From an uncultured Hyphomicrobium sp. (lineage in GTDB: Bacteria; Pseudomonadota; Alphaproteobacteria; Rhizobiales; Hyphomicrobiaceae), in contig NZ_CADEFI010000014.1 in the NCBI RefSeq assembly GCF_902826555.1, positions 35,688 to 83,147 on the forward strand: DNA of 47,460 nt, read 5' to 3'. Of this stretch, positions 30,823-40,791 are shown one piece after another; positions within the stretch are counted from its first letter, which is position 1, and every line of letters begins with the position of its first letter. A model generated the notes under the pieces. The model was given only the letters and a program-made list of their open reading frames with translations, was not told the origin of the DNA and ran no database searches. A program made the translations under genes and the position numbers.

Positions 30823-32253
30823 CTAGTAGGCGTTGGGGTTGACGAACCCTTTGAACGGGGTGAGCAGGATGATCTTCATGTCCATCCAGAACGACCAGTT
30901 CTCGATGTAGAAGAGATCCATCTTCACGCGCCGCGCCATGAGCTCGGGATCCTCGGTCGAGCCGCGCAATCCGTTGATCTGCGACAGACCCGTCAGGCCC
31001 GGGCGCACGAGATGGCGCTGCGCATAGCTCTGCACGTGCTGGCGATAGTAGTGGTTGTGCGCAAGCGCATGCGGCCGTGGTCCCACGAGAGACATTTCGC
31101 CCTTGAGCACGTTGATGAGCTGCGGCAGCTCGTCGAGGCTCGTGCGGCGCAGGAACTTGCCGACGAACGTCACGCGATCGTCGTCCTTGGTTGCCTGCGT
31201 GACCTTGTCGCCGTTCTCCATCACCCGCATGGTGCGGAACTTGTACACGTCGATGATGCGGTGATTGTAGCCGTTGCGCCGCTGGCGGAAGAACGCCGGG
31301 CCCGGGCTATCGAGGCGGATGGCAATGGCGATCAGCACCATCAGCGGCGCGAACGCCAGCAGGCAAAGCAAGCCGAAGCTGTAGTCGAAAAACAGCTTGC
31401 AGACGCGCCCCCACTCGCCCATCGGGCGCGACCTAGTCTCGAGCAGGTTGAGGCCACCGAGCCGCTGAGCGCTGCGGATTGGCAGGCCAAGCTCCGCATA
31501 GTGCAACCACACGTGCACCGGAAGCACGCTGAGCTGATCGACCACCGCGCCGAGCCGCGCATCGGGCCGCGAGAAGGCGACGATGATCTCGTCGATTTCG
31601 TTGCGCTCGCCGATGGAGATGACCTTCTCGATCACGTTCGCTTCGTCGACCGCACCATTGGTCGCAAACACGCCGGTGACGCCGATTCCCGGCATTTTCC
31701 GAAGTTGCTCGGCGACCTGCTCCCCGGAGTCGTCGATCGTCACAACGGCAATCCGCCGTGCGGCCGATCCCATGCGGTAGAGCCACGCCAGAATTTGCGC
31801 CGACGCGATGCGCCAGAGAACGAGAAGAAGCGCCGACAGCACGAACCACGTCAGCAGCCAGCCGCGCGAATAGTCTTCGGACACTTTGAATAGGAACGCG
31901 ACGACGATGAGCAGCAGGAACGTCGCGCCGATGCAGAACAGAAGATCGTGAACGCGTGCGCGCCAGTCGAGCAGCGCGCCACGCTCGTGCAGTCCGTAGC
32001 CGCGCGCCATGTAGTAGGTGATGAGACCGGCAACCAGACCGGCTACGAAATACGGATGCGATGCTTGCTCGCTGCCGAGCACCAGCGTGATGTAGAAAAA
32101 TTTCGCCAGAAGCGCTGCGACTGCGACCAGCACGAAGTCCGCAAGCGCCAGGAGATCGAGAACGATGCGGTCCGACAGGTGCACGTTGAAATCGCGCCGC
32201 CCGAAAGGCATATCGAGAGCATTAGCAATCGCTCCCAGGCTCCGCCGTACCAT
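30823..32253 (-). CDS. Undecaprenyl-phosphate hexose-1-phosphate transferase (WcaJ/HfsE-like)
   Basis: Initiating phosphoglycosyltransferase that loads the first sugar-phosphate onto undecaprenyl phosphate. The 476-residue protein has four N-terminal membrane helices, a CoA-binding-like Rossmann region ([17 protein letters not shown]), and the C-terminal catalytic domain: [64 protein letters not shown] and [12 protein letters not shown] 32253 is preceded by AGGA; a GTG at 32277 would add eight residues. The donor is probably UDP-glucose or UDP-galactose, by family analogy. Its upstream gap (32254-32525) is shared with the divergent GH5 gene and contains no other frame. Confidence 0.95.
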   Translation of the reverse strand: MVRRSLGAIANALDMPFGRRDFNVHLSDRIVLDLLALADFVLVAVAALLAKFFYITLVLGSEQASHPYFVAGLVAGLITYYMARGYGLHERGALLDWRARVHDLLFCIGATFLLLIVVAFLFKVSEDYSRGWLLTWFVLSALLLVLWRIASAQILAWLYRMGSAARRIAVVTIDDSGEQVAEQLRKMPGIGVTGVFATNGAVDEANVIEKVISIGERNEIDEIIVAFSRPDARLGAVVDQLSVLPVHVWLHYAELGLPIRSAQRLGGLNLLETRSRPMGEWGRVCKLFFDYSFGLLCLLAFAPLMVLIAIAIRLDSPGPAFFRQRRNGYNHRIIDVYKFRTMRVMENGDKVTQATKDDDRVTFVGKFLRRTSLDELPQLINVLKGEMSLVGPRPHALAHNHYYRQHVQSYAQRHLVRPGLTGLSQINGLRGSTEDPELMARRVKMDLFYIENWSFWMDMKIILLTPFKGFVNPNAY

Positions 32254-32525
32254 TTTTCCTAGTCCCCCAAACCGCACTTGAGCGAAATGCTAGGGATGCA
32301 GATTTGTCTGCGCAACGTGAAGCTTAAGGAATGATTAATAACGTCGAGGCATCTGCGTCGGTGGCGTCAGGTGCGACAGTTAGACCCTTGACGATGGATC
32401 GCGCGGGAACGGTCGCAGTTCACCACCGCGAATGTCCGCTGTTGCTGGAGATCCGCCGTCGTGCCACTTGATGGCTCGGGCCTTGGATCCGGAAAAGTTT
32501 CCCTGCGCCATTCGGGAAGCGACGC

Positions 32526-33668
32526 ATGAGCAAAATAATCCTGCTTGCGGCGGCAGCGGTCGCAGCAATGGCGCCGTCATCGACGCCGGTTGTCGAGCCG
32601 CAGGCCGACCCGCTTTCCACGCGCAGTATTTTTCTGACCGGCGTCAATCTTGCTGGCGCGGAGTTTGGCCCGCCGCCTCGTCCCGGCGGCCCGCCGGCCA
32701 AACACGGCGTTGACTATGTCTACCCGAGCGAAGCCTACGTCGAGGGATACAAGTCGCCGTCCTACTTCCTGGCCAAGGGGATGAATACGTTTCGCATTGC
32801 GTTTCTTTGGGAGCGCATTCAGCCCAAGCTCATGCAGGGGTTGGATCATGCCGAGCTTGCACGCCTGGCGCGCACGGTGAATACCCTCGCCCGGCGAGGT
32901 GCCTGGGTCATTCTCGATCTGCATAACTACGCCCGCTACGAAGGCAAGACCATCGGTTCCCAGGATGTGACGCTCGAGGCCTTTGCCGACGTCTGGAAAC
33001 GTCTAGCGGCCACCTTCAAGCACAATCCGAAAGTGCTTTTCGGCATCATGAACGAGCCGTACGAGATGCCGACCGAAACCTGGGTCGATGCGGCAAATGC
33101 CGCGCTGGTGGCTATTCGCGCCACGCGCGCCCGCAATATCGTGCTGGTGCCTGGCAATGGCTATACCAGCGCCGGGCTTTGGGCGTCCGACGTCTACGGC
33201 ACTCCGAACGCGATGGCCCTCGATAAAATTCACGATCCGCTGCAACGGATTGTGTTCGAAGCGCATCTCTATCTGGATCACGACGGGTCCGGCACCAATG
33301 GGGAATGTCCGAGCGCGACGCTTGGTGTCGAGCGGCTGCAGCCGTTTACCGATTGGCTGAAAGCGCGCAAGCAGCTCGGATTCATCGGCGAGTTCGGCGC
33401 CGGTACGAGTGACGTCTGTCTCGAAGCTCTATCGTCCCTGGCAACAACGATGCTCGACAACCGGGACGTGCTCTTGGGCTGGACGTACTGGGCCGCAGGA
33501 CCTTGGTGGCCGGTGGACTACTTTTCGCGCATCGAGCCGGGAGAGAAGAGCGATGCCCCACAGATGAGGGCGCTGCTGCCGCATCTTGGTGCACCGCAAA
33601 CGGTCGGCGCCATGGCGCCGCACCTAAGCGCACCCGAAGACGGAACCGCGCGTGCCATAGCGCGCTGA
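32526..33668 (+). CDS. Exported glycoside hydrolase, family 5 (cellulase-like)
   Basis: A 380-residue (beta/alpha)8 hydrolase with a signal peptide (MSKIILLAAAAVAAMAPSS). The two GH5 catalytic glutamates are visible: acid/base E177 in FGIMNEPYE and nucleophile E289 in GFIGEFGAG. Also present are FRIAFLWERIQP, WVILDLHNYARYEG and FEAHLYLD, all typical strand ends. It lies inside the exopolysaccharide locus between the initiating transferase and the flippase, so it may trim, release or recycle the polymer during export rather than digest plant cellulose; that is inference. The C-terminal 40 residues are low complexity. Start ATG 32526 has a weak ribosome site. Confidence 0.92.
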   Translation: MSKIILLAAAAVAAMAPSSTPVVEPQADPLSTRSIFLTGVNLAGAEFGPPPRPGGPPAKHGVDYVYPSEAYVEGYKSPSYFLAKGMNTFRIAFLWERIQPKLMQGLDHAELARLARTVNTLARRGAWVILDLHNYARYEGKTIGSQDVTLEAFADVWKRLAATFKHNPKVLFGIMNEPYEMPTETWVDAANAALVAIRATRARNIVLVPGNGYTSAGLWASDVYGTPNAMALDKIHDPLQRIVFEAHLYLDHDGSGTNGECPSATLGVERLQPFTDWLKARKQLGFIGEFGAGTSDVCLEALSSLATTMLDNRDVLLGWTYWAAGPWWPVDYFSRIEPGEKSDAPQMRALLPHLGAPQTVGAMAPHLSAPEDGTARAIAR

Positions 33669-33711
33669 GCGTCCGCACCCTGATAGGGATATTCGTGTCC
33701 GGCCGCGATAG

Positions 33712-35082
33712 TTACGGAAGCGGCCGGTCCGGCGGCGATGCGGCCGGAGGCTCGCTCGTCAGAATGCCCTCGAGTGAAAATCGCTGCTTTGCCTGCAGGC
33801 GGAAGAGGTGACGCCCGCCGCGGCCGAGCAGCAGATGCACGCCGATGCCGGTGATGAATACCGTGAGCACGCTGGCAATCGCCGCACCGACCGCGCCGAA
33901 CGGCGGGATCAGAAGAAGATTGAGCAACACATTGGCGACGGCCCCGGCGAGCGTACGCTTCATGGACACCACTAGCCGGCCGCGTGCGATCCACCAGTAT
34001 TCGGTCGCAACGCCCTGGGCAACGAACACCAGTCCCACGATCTGGATGGCGAGGATCAGGGCGCTCTCATGGTAGGCCTCGCCGAACAGGAGATGGATCA
34101 GGAAGGGCGAGAGCAGGCAAACGACGACGGAAATGGCAATGAAGACCACATTGAAATAGGTGAGCAGCACCTGGAAGAGCCGCAGGAACTGATGCAGGTT
34201 GTTGCGATAGCTCCGGAATAGGAACGGCGCCGCCGCGGTCATCAGCACGACGGGCGCAATTTGAGCCGCCTCGTAGATGCGCGTCGCCGCCGCGTAGACG
34301 CCGACCTCGTGATCGCCTTTCAGCGCCGCGAGCATCATCACGTCGCAGCGCATGTAGACCATGTTGGCCAGCGTGGTGATGAAAAGCGGCGCGCCAAGCA
34401 CGTAGAGCTCGCGCACTTGCCGCGGCAGCGCGGCGTCGAATTTCAGTTTGAGGCCGCGCTTGAGGTAAAAGACCAGCAGCAGCACGCCCACAAGTGCGAG
34501 CTGGACCACATGCGCCACGCCGACCAGCGCCATGCTGGCGCCGAAGGCGACGAGGGCGATCTTGAGAGCGGATCCCGTAAGAATGGCCGTGATGCGCGCG
34601 ATCGCCGGCACCGTGGCGTTCTTCGTGGCGCGGAACCAGGCTTCCAGCGTTTCCAGCGGGATGAACAGCAACACCGGCAGCATGATGAGCAGGAGCTCAT
34701 AGCCGACCGCGCCTTCCGGATACGTGAAGTAGCCCGCGATAGCTGCCAGCAGCATGAAGCCCACCGCATTGATGAGCCGCATGACGATAGCGCTGGCGAG
34801 GAAGCTGTCGTGGGATTTGGTGTCGTCCGAGCAGTGGCGGATGATGGCGAGGTCGAGGCCGTACTTGAGGCTGGTCGCGGACACCAGGATGATCGAGGTG
34901 GCGAGGCTCCACACGCCGAACTTGTCGGGTCCGAACACGCGCGCCATGTAAACCGTGACGAACAGGCCGAAAACGATGTTCACGAGCTGCTCGGTAGCCT
35001 GAATGATGCTGCTCTTGCTGAAGGTCATGAACGCCCCCGAGCCGAGCAGGGGCTGCACGAACTTTGTGATGCGAGCGATCAT
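33712..35082 (-). CDS. Polysaccharide flippase, Wzx/PST family
   Basis: A 456-residue membrane protein with about twelve to fourteen helices that moves lipid-linked repeating units across the inner membrane. The N-terminus FSKSSIIQATEQLVNIVFGL, then VYMARVFGPDKFGVWSLATSI, is the standard flippase opening; later GAPLFITTLANMVYMRCDVM and VGVYAAATRIYEAAQ also fit. ATG 35082 has GGAG seven bases upstream. It lies 249 bases downstream of the aminotransferase gene on the same strand; that gap (35083-35331) shows no gene. With the polymerase-like protein and chain-length kinase it completes a Wzx/Wzy-dependent pathway. Confidence 0.92.
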   Translation of the reverse strand: MIARITKFVQPLLGSGAFMTFSKSSIIQATEQLVNIVFGLFVTVYMARVFGPDKFGVWSLATSIILVSATSLKYGLDLAIIRHCSDDTKSHDSFLASAIVMRLINAVGFMLLAAIAGYFTYPEGAVGYELLLIMLPVLLFIPLETLEAWFRATKNATVPAIARITAILTGSALKIALVAFGASMALVGVAHVVQLALVGVLLLVFYLKRGLKLKFDAALPRQVRELYVLGAPLFITTLANMVYMRCDVMMLAALKGDHEVGVYAAATRIYEAAQIAPVVLMTAAAPFLFRSYRNNLHQFLRLFQVLLTYFNVVFIAISVVVCLLSPFLIHLLFGEAYHESALILAIQIVGLVFVAQGVATEYWWIARGRLVVSMKRTLAGAVANVLLNLLLIPPFGAVGAAIASVLTVFITGIGVHLLLGRGGRHLFRLQAKQRFSLEGILTSEPPAASPPDRPLP

Positions 35083-35331
35083 TCACCGGCTCCGCGTGAG
35101 CGCCGGACCGCGCTGCCCATGTGCGCAGCGGCCGTCTTCGCGGCGAGGAGGCTCGGAGCAGCGATCCAGCAATGCACTGTAGGACACTCCGGGCGAGAGT
35201 TTTGCGATGCGGACCCGTGCCAGAAGGACCAGAAAAGTGTGGCGCCGCCAAGAGCTTCGCGCACGGCAACAGGCGACGACGTCGAGACAACCTTAATGAG
35301 TGCCGGACCAGCCGACGATAGGCCCGCGCGA

Positions 35332-36444
35332 CTACCGGTTGGCGAAGAACGTACGGATCGTAGCCGCGACCCGCCGCGCATCGTCGTCGGAGATATGGTG
35401 ATGCACCGGCAGGCAAAGGCCGGTCTCGGACAGCTTCTCGCTGACGGGCAGCGACACGGGAGGATCGCTCTTGAGCTTCGGCTGCAGGTGCATCGGGTAG
35501 AAGAAGCCGCGCGTCTCGATGTTCTCTTCGCGCATGAAAGCTTCGAGATCGGCCTTGTGCGCGGTGGTGAACGCCACGCGGAACGGAATGACGTCCGAGC
35601 TCGGATGCACCTGCATGAGCTTGATGTCGCCCACGCCGGCGAGCTCGCTGGCATAGAGCCGCCACAGCTCGTTGCGCCGGCTGCGGATGCGATCGAGCTT
35701 GCCGAATTGCACGAGACCCATGCCGGCCTGCAGATCGGTGATACGGAAGTTCATGCCGTGCTCGGGATGAATGAACGTTCCGGAGTTGGGCCGCCCCTGG
35801 TTTCTGAGCAGCTTCAGCCTCTCGAACAGCGCGTCGTCCTGGGTGAAAAGCGCGCTGCCCTCGCCCATGGTGATCGACTTGTCGGAGAAGAACGAGAACA
35901 CGCCGACATTGCCGAACGTGCCTGCGTGCTTGCCGTTGAAATGCACGCCGAAAGCCTGCGCCGCGTCCTCGATGACCGCGAGTCCATGCCGGTTGGCGAC
36001 GTCCATGACGCGCTCGATGTCGCACATCTGTCCGTAGATGTGCACCGGCATGATGGCGCGCGTGGCGGGCGTGATCTTCCGCTCGAGATCCTCGACATCG
36101 ATGTTATAGGTGTCGGGATAGCAGTCGACGAAGACCGGTTTGAGGCCGGCGAAAACCGCCGACATCGCCGAGCCATAGAACGTGAAGGCCGGGATCAGGA
36201 TCTCGCTGCCGCGCGGCAGATCGAGACCGAGCAGGCCGAGGAACAGTCCGAGCGTGCCGTTAGGCGCAAACACGACATGTTTGGTCTTGGTGTAGTCGCG
36301 GATGAGCTCGGCGAGCTTGGCCGCGTTGGGACCCTCGGTCAGCCATCGATCCATCACGGAGCGCTCGACCTTCTCCAGCTCCTCGGCGTCGAGGAACAGG
36401 TCGACTTGGGTAATACGTTTCTTGGGGGGCTCTTGGTTTGTCAC
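35332..36444 (-). CDS. PLP-dependent sugar aminotransferase, DegT/DnrJ/EryC1 family (perosamine-synthase-like)
   Basis: A 370-residue aminotransferase acting on a keto nucleotide sugar in the cytoplasm. The PLP lysine is K189 in FSFFSDKSITMGEGSA, and the PLP-ring aspartate is D160 in VIEDAAQAFG. Other marks are VVFAPNGTLGLFLGL, ILIPAFTFYGSA and the late ETRGFFYPMHLQP. The pattern FSFF-x-(N/D)-K-(T/S)-IT-x-GEG and the final YP(V/M)H match GDP-perosamine synthase, and Gmd in the same locus makes its substrate, so GDP-4-amino-4,6-dideoxymannose is the favoured product. Other 4-amino sugars remain possible. It starts 17 bases after the epimerase-like gene. Confidence 0.9.
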   Translation of the reverse strand: MTNQEPPKKRITQVDLFLDAEELEKVERSVMDRWLTEGPNAAKLAELIRDYTKTKHVVFAPNGTLGLFLGLLGLDLPRGSEILIPAFTFYGSAMSAVFAGLKPVFVDCYPDTYNIDVEDLERKITPATRAIMPVHIYGQMCDIERVMDVANRHGLAVIEDAAQAFGVHFNGKHAGTFGNVGVFSFFSDKSITMGEGSALFTQDDALFERLKLLRNQGRPNSGTFIHPEHGMNFRITDLQAGMGLVQFGKLDRIRSRRNELWRLYASELAGVGDIKLMQVHPSSDVIPFRVAFTTAHKADLEAFMREENIETRGFFYPMHLQPKLKSDPPVSLPVSEKLSETGLCLPVHHHISDDDARRVAATIRTFFANR

Positions 36445-36461
36445 CGCAGCACTCGCGCTCT

Positions 36462-36968
36462 CTAGAAATCACGCTCTGACAGGATTGGATCCGCTACCGG
36501 CCACCAGATCTTGGCACGCGGGTCGTTCCATTTGACGGTAAATTGCTTGGTCTCTTCGTAGTAGGTCGTCTGTTTGTAGTGGAAGATGCCGACGTCCGAC
36601 ATCACCAGGTAGCCGATGCCGTACTTGGCCGGCACGTAGACCTGGTGCCGGTTGGTGCTGGTCAGGTTGAACGACTGCCATTGCATGAACTGCGGGTGAG
36701 ATTCGTCGGCCTGGACCGCGACCATGTAGAGCGACCCGTAGACGCATTTGACGAGCTTCTCGGTCTTGTCGTCGCCGTGCATGCCGCGCAACACGTGCTT
36801 GCGGTTGGTCGCGTAGTCGTCCTGCTTGAAGTCGGCGACGATTCCCGCGTTCCGATAGATGTCGCGATTATAGATCTCGACATAGTCACCGCGAAAGTCC
36901 TCGAACGCGGTGGCCGGTGTGATCAGCTTGACACCGTCGAGCTTGGTATCTTTGCACGTAAACGACAT
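36462..36968 (-). CDS. RmlC-like nucleotide-sugar 3,5-epimerase
   Basis: A 168-residue cupin-fold protein related to dTDP-4-keto-6-deoxyglucose 3,5-epimerase, slightly short for RmlC. The catalytic base is probably H64 in HVLRGMHGDD; the tyrosine acid is Y131 or a neighbour in HYKQTTYYEE; the C-terminal WNDPRAKIWWPVADPILSERD matches family members closely. No rmlA, rmlB or rmlD is in the window, so the substrate may not be dTDP-linked; with Gmd and the aminotransferase beside it a GDP-linked or other keto-sugar is possible. It directly precedes the aminotransferase on the same strand. Confidence 0.88.
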   Translation of the reverse strand: MSFTCKDTKLDGVKLITPATAFEDFRGDYVEIYNRDIYRNAGIVADFKQDDYATNRKHVLRGMHGDDKTEKLVKCVYGSLYMVAVQADESHPQFMQWQSFNLTSTNRHQVYVPAKYGIGYLVMSDVGIFHYKQTTYYEETKQFTVKWNDPRAKIWWPVADPILSERDF

Positions 36969-37136
36969 GTCGGTGTCTGCCCCCCAGCCCGACGCAGCAC
37001 CCTGGCCGGCTCCGGCCGGCGTTGCTGCACCGCACGCTCGCGGACTTATAGACGGCGCGCAGCCCGGCGACCAGCCGCAACCGCGCGCACAGGTTAATGC
37101 CGCGGGGCCAAGGTCGGGAGGGCCGTCCGGACGGGG

Positions 37137-37436
37137 TCAGCTATCCGACCGAAACACCATTTTGGGGCGAAGATTGCCAAGATTGCGCGGCGGCGCCTTG
37201 AGCCGCACGGGCTGCGTTTTGCCGTTCCAGAACAGGCGGTCGGTGAACGCTAGCAGATCCACGGCCAGCGTCAGCGGCGGCGCCACCAGGAGATAGAGCA
37301 TCTTGGTATCGGTCCGGCATTCCGGCCATTCGCGCCGTGCGATCCAAAGCGCCCGTCCGATGTAGAAGGCGAAAAGCGCGAGAAGCAGGGTCGAGCCGGA
37401 GATGAGGAAAGTGAAGTCGGTAGCTTCTTCTGTCAC
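37137..37436 (-). CDS. Small two-helix membrane protein, unknown
   Basis: A 99-residue protein if it starts at GTG 37436 (MTEEATDFTFLISGSTLLLA). Two hydrophobic segments, about residues 8-28 and 48-66, are separated by a basic loop; the tail is basic (RLKAPPRNLGNLRPKM). The frame is open further upstream to 37880, but that part is Arg/Ser-rich and overlaps the divergent thioredoxin-like gene on the other strand, so it is likely not translated. No strong ribosome site is seen. I do not recognise a family. It is separate from the epimerase gene by 168 bases that show no gene. Confidence 0.5.
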   Translation of the reverse strand: MTEEATDFTFLISGSTLLLALFAFYIGRALWIARREWPECRTDTKMLYLLVAPPLTLAVDLLAFTDRLFWNGKTQPVRLKAPPRNLGNLRPKMVFRSDS

Positions 37437-37684
37437 GTTGCGGAACCACGTTGCAGATTTCAGTTGGACGAAAATGTAACATCGAACTATGCGGTCGCGT
37501 TCCCCATAAATGACCCCTAAGGAATCTGGCGTAGGGCGCCGTTCGCGCATGCGAAAACTGCGCCGCCGGACCCGTTCATCTCCTTCATTTACCGTGCAAC
37601 CGCTCTCGCTCGGGCAGGTCCGCCGACGCGCGTGATCTGGCATCGAAGCTGCAGCCTGCCGCTCAAGCAGGAGTAAGGCGGCCC

Positions 37685-38095
37685 ATGAGCGAGAGATATC
37701 CCACACCAGCCCTGTCCCTCTGTCTCGGATTGGGACTTCTGGTTGCCCACATATCGGCCCTCGGCGCCGCCCCCGCTCGCGAGATGGAGGCAGGCCACAA
37801 GGCACCGACCGGCCTCGAGCTGATCGCGTTCGAGGCTCCGGGATGCAACTATTGCCCCGTCTTCCGCCGCGACGTGGCACCCTCCTATACGGCCTCGCGC
37901 GTCGGCAAATCCGCGCCGCTCCGCTTTATCGACCTCAATGATGAAGCCGCTGCGAGTTTCGCGCTCGCGAGCCCCGTGACCATGGTGCCGACCGTCGTCC
38001 TGGTTCGCGACGGCGTCGAGATCGGACGCGTTGCGGGCTACGTCGGACGCGAGAGCATGCACCGCCTGCTGGAAACGATGCTGCCACCGGAGTGA
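37685..38095 (+). CDS. Exported thioredoxin-fold protein with CNYC motif
   Basis: A 136-residue protein with a signal peptide (ALSLCLGLGLLVAHISALGAA) and a small thioredoxin-like domain. The redox pair is C54-N-Y-C57 in FEAPGCNYCPVF, followed by a strand RFIDLND and the cis-proline segment VTMVPTVVLV. The missing glycine-proline of CGPC suggests a different redox potential, as in SoxW- or DsbA-like proteins. It is probably periplasmic. ATG 37685 is preceded by GTAAGG. It may be cotranscribed with the next gene, 56 bases downstream. Partner proteins are not evident here. Confidence 0.85.
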   Translation: MSERYPTPALSLCLGLGLLVAHISALGAAPAREMEAGHKAPTGLELIAFEAPGCNYCPVFRRDVAPSYTASRVGKSAPLRFIDLNDEAAASFALASPVTMVPTVVLVRDGVEIGRVAGYVGRESMHRLLETMLPPE

Positions 38096-38151
38096 TCGCG
38101 CCGTGCGGCGATGCTATGCTGCCGCAGGAACATCTCCGAAGGTGAGGGCAG

Positions 38152-38694
38152 GTGCCGCTCTTCGTCCACATCGCCCCCGAACCGCTGGCCAAGCGCATCC
38201 GCCGCAGCGGCATTGCCGCCCGTCGTCTCGATGCCGCGTACAACGGATTTGATCGCCTCGTATGGGCTTTTCCGGTCATGGAAAGTTACACGCTCACCCA
38301 TCAATGGGCGCGCGAGCTGAAGCGGTTGGGTGCACGCACGCTTGTCGCCGTCACGTTTCGCGTTCCCGACACCGAGCCTGTCCTGGCTCATCACTACAAC
38401 GACGAGCCGCGGTTGATGAAGGCCGCGGAAGCGGTTGCCGCTATCCGCGCCATGTCCGATCCGCGCGGCGGCCAGGTCGTCATTCCGCGACGCATTGAGC
38501 CGCAGGAGATCGTACGCGTGACGCCGCTGCCCCGCACCTTCGGCTGGCGGTACTTTCCCGGCGTGAAGAGCGCGGACCGGCGCCCGTGCGACTGCCCCAT
38601 GTGCGCCCCGCGCGGCGAGGTGAAGGCGAAGCGCTATCGCGATCGCCTTCCGCTCCTCGCGCGCCGATGGGACGCACGCCACGAAAAGTCGTAG
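38152..38694 (+). CDS. Conserved-looking protein of unknown function with CxCxxC cluster
   Basis: A 180-residue cytoplasmic protein starting at a GTG with GAGG close upstream. The N-terminus PLFVHIAPEPLAKRIRRSGI resembles the opening strand-helix of ADP-ribosyltransferase-fold proteins (an H after an aromatic residue, then a basic helix), but this is weak. Near the C-terminus C146, C148 and C151 form CDCPMC, a possible metal site, in a basic context. No other motif is clear. It follows the thioredoxin-like gene by 56 bases and is convergent with the aldolase gene. I do not assign a function. Confidence 0.7.
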   Translation: MPLFVHIAPEPLAKRIRRSGIAARRLDAAYNGFDRLVWAFPVMESYTLTHQWARELKRLGARTLVAVTFRVPDTEPVLAHHYNDEPRLMKAAEAVAAIRAMSDPRGGQVVIPRRIEPQEIVRVTPLPRTFGWRYFPGVKSADRRPCDCPMCAPRGEVKAKRYRDRLPLLARRWDARHEKS

Positions 38695-38706
38695 CCGCGC
38701 GCCCGT

Positions 38707-39446
38707 CTAGCTGAGCGCTTTTTGTCCGTAGTGCTTGAACTGCTCGATCACGATCTGCATCTCGGATTCGGGCAGCACCGCCGGCGGGCCGATGGCGAGC
38801 ACCTTGGTATACTGCTCGGCCAGGACTTCGATCTCGTGCGCGAGCTCGAGCGCTTCCGGCAGGGTTTCGCCCAGTGCGATCGCGCCGTGATGGGCCATCA
38901 GGCATGCGCGCCGGTCTGCAAGCCCGCTTGCAACGGTATTGGCCAGCTTCTCGCTGCCGAACGTCGCATATGGGATGACCGGAATGTCGCTGTTGCCGGA
39001 TACGGCCACCATGTAGTGGAACGCCGGGATGGACCGCCCCGCGCAGGCAAGCACGACAGCGTGCATCGAATGCGTGTGCACCACCGCGCCCATGTCGGGG
39101 CGCGCACGATAGGCGGCAAGATGGAACTGCCATTCCGAGGAAGGCTGCCTTTGCTTGCCTGGCACCGATCCGTCCGCGTTGACGAACACGATGTCCTTGG
39201 GGCCGATGTCTTCGTAGGCCAGTCCCGTCGGCGTGATCAGCATCCCACCGCCAAAGCGGGCCGAAACGTTGCCGGAGCGTCCGGGCGAGAGACCGCTGCG
39301 GCTCATGGCAAGCGCCGTGGCAGCCACGGCCTTCCGCAGAGCGAGCTCATCGCGTGCGTGCGCCTTCCGCGCCCGCGTCTTGGATCCCTTTTTGGTTTTG
39401 CTTGCCTTGGCTTTGACGACCTTGACCTTGTTCTTGCCGCGTTTAC

Positions 39447-39450
<4 letters not shown>
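38707..39450 (-). CDS. Class II aldolase/adducin family protein, probable DHAP-shunt aldolase
   Basis: A 247-residue metal-dependent aldolase. The zinc ligands are H125 and H127 in VVHTHSMH and a later histidine in LMAHHGAI; the catalytic acid region is SSEWQFHLA (E106). It overlaps mtnA by ATGA, so it is translationally coupled to methylthioribose-1-phosphate isomerase. In the DHAP shunt known from Rhodospirillum and some E. coli, such an aldolase splits 5-methylthioribulose-1-phosphate (or 5-deoxyribulose-1-phosphate) into DHAP and an aldehyde; MtnB dehydratase is a related alternative, and fuculose-phosphate aldolase another. The first 30 residues are oddly basic (14 Lys or Arg). Function is inferred mainly from the neighbour. 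Confidence 0.85.
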
Positions 39451-40547
<1,097 letters not shown>

Positions 40548-40560
40548 GGCGGGCCTCGTG

Positions 40561-40791
40561 TCAGTCGGCGCCGCCGATCACCGGAGGCCCGAGCGGGATA
40601 TGGATTGTCTCGTCGAGGCCGCACGCCGCGCAGGAGAGATGATACCACTCCGCGTGGGGACGCGCCGATTGGTCGACGAGCGAGAGCCCGGCTGCGCGGC
40701 AGCGCGGGCAATCGAGCGCCGCGTCGGCGTCGCTGTGCCGCCGTCGAACGGCCTCGAGCCCAAGCCGCAGCTCGTCAGCCGAGAGCGCCAT
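40561..40791 (-). CDS. Small zinc-ribbon-like protein between apt and mtnA
   Basis: A 76-residue protein with two cysteine pairs, C28/C31 (CPRC) and C54/C57 (CAAC), spaced as in a treble-clef or zinc ribbon, after a short N-terminal helix. Its ATG abuts the apt stop with no gap, and the stop is 13 bases before mtnA, so it is almost certainly translated as part of the operon. No known salvage enzyme matches it. It could be a regulator or assembly factor, which is only inference. Confidence 0.75.
   Translation of the reverse strand: MALSADELRLGLEAVRRRHSDADAALDCPRCRAAGLSLVDQSARPHAEWYHLSCAACGLDETIHIPLGPPVIGGAD

Noticed and set aside
37437-37880. Upstream extension of the small membrane protein frame
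   Set aside because: Arg/Ser-rich and overlapping the divergent thioredoxin-like gene; the hydrophobic part after 37436 is the believable portion.
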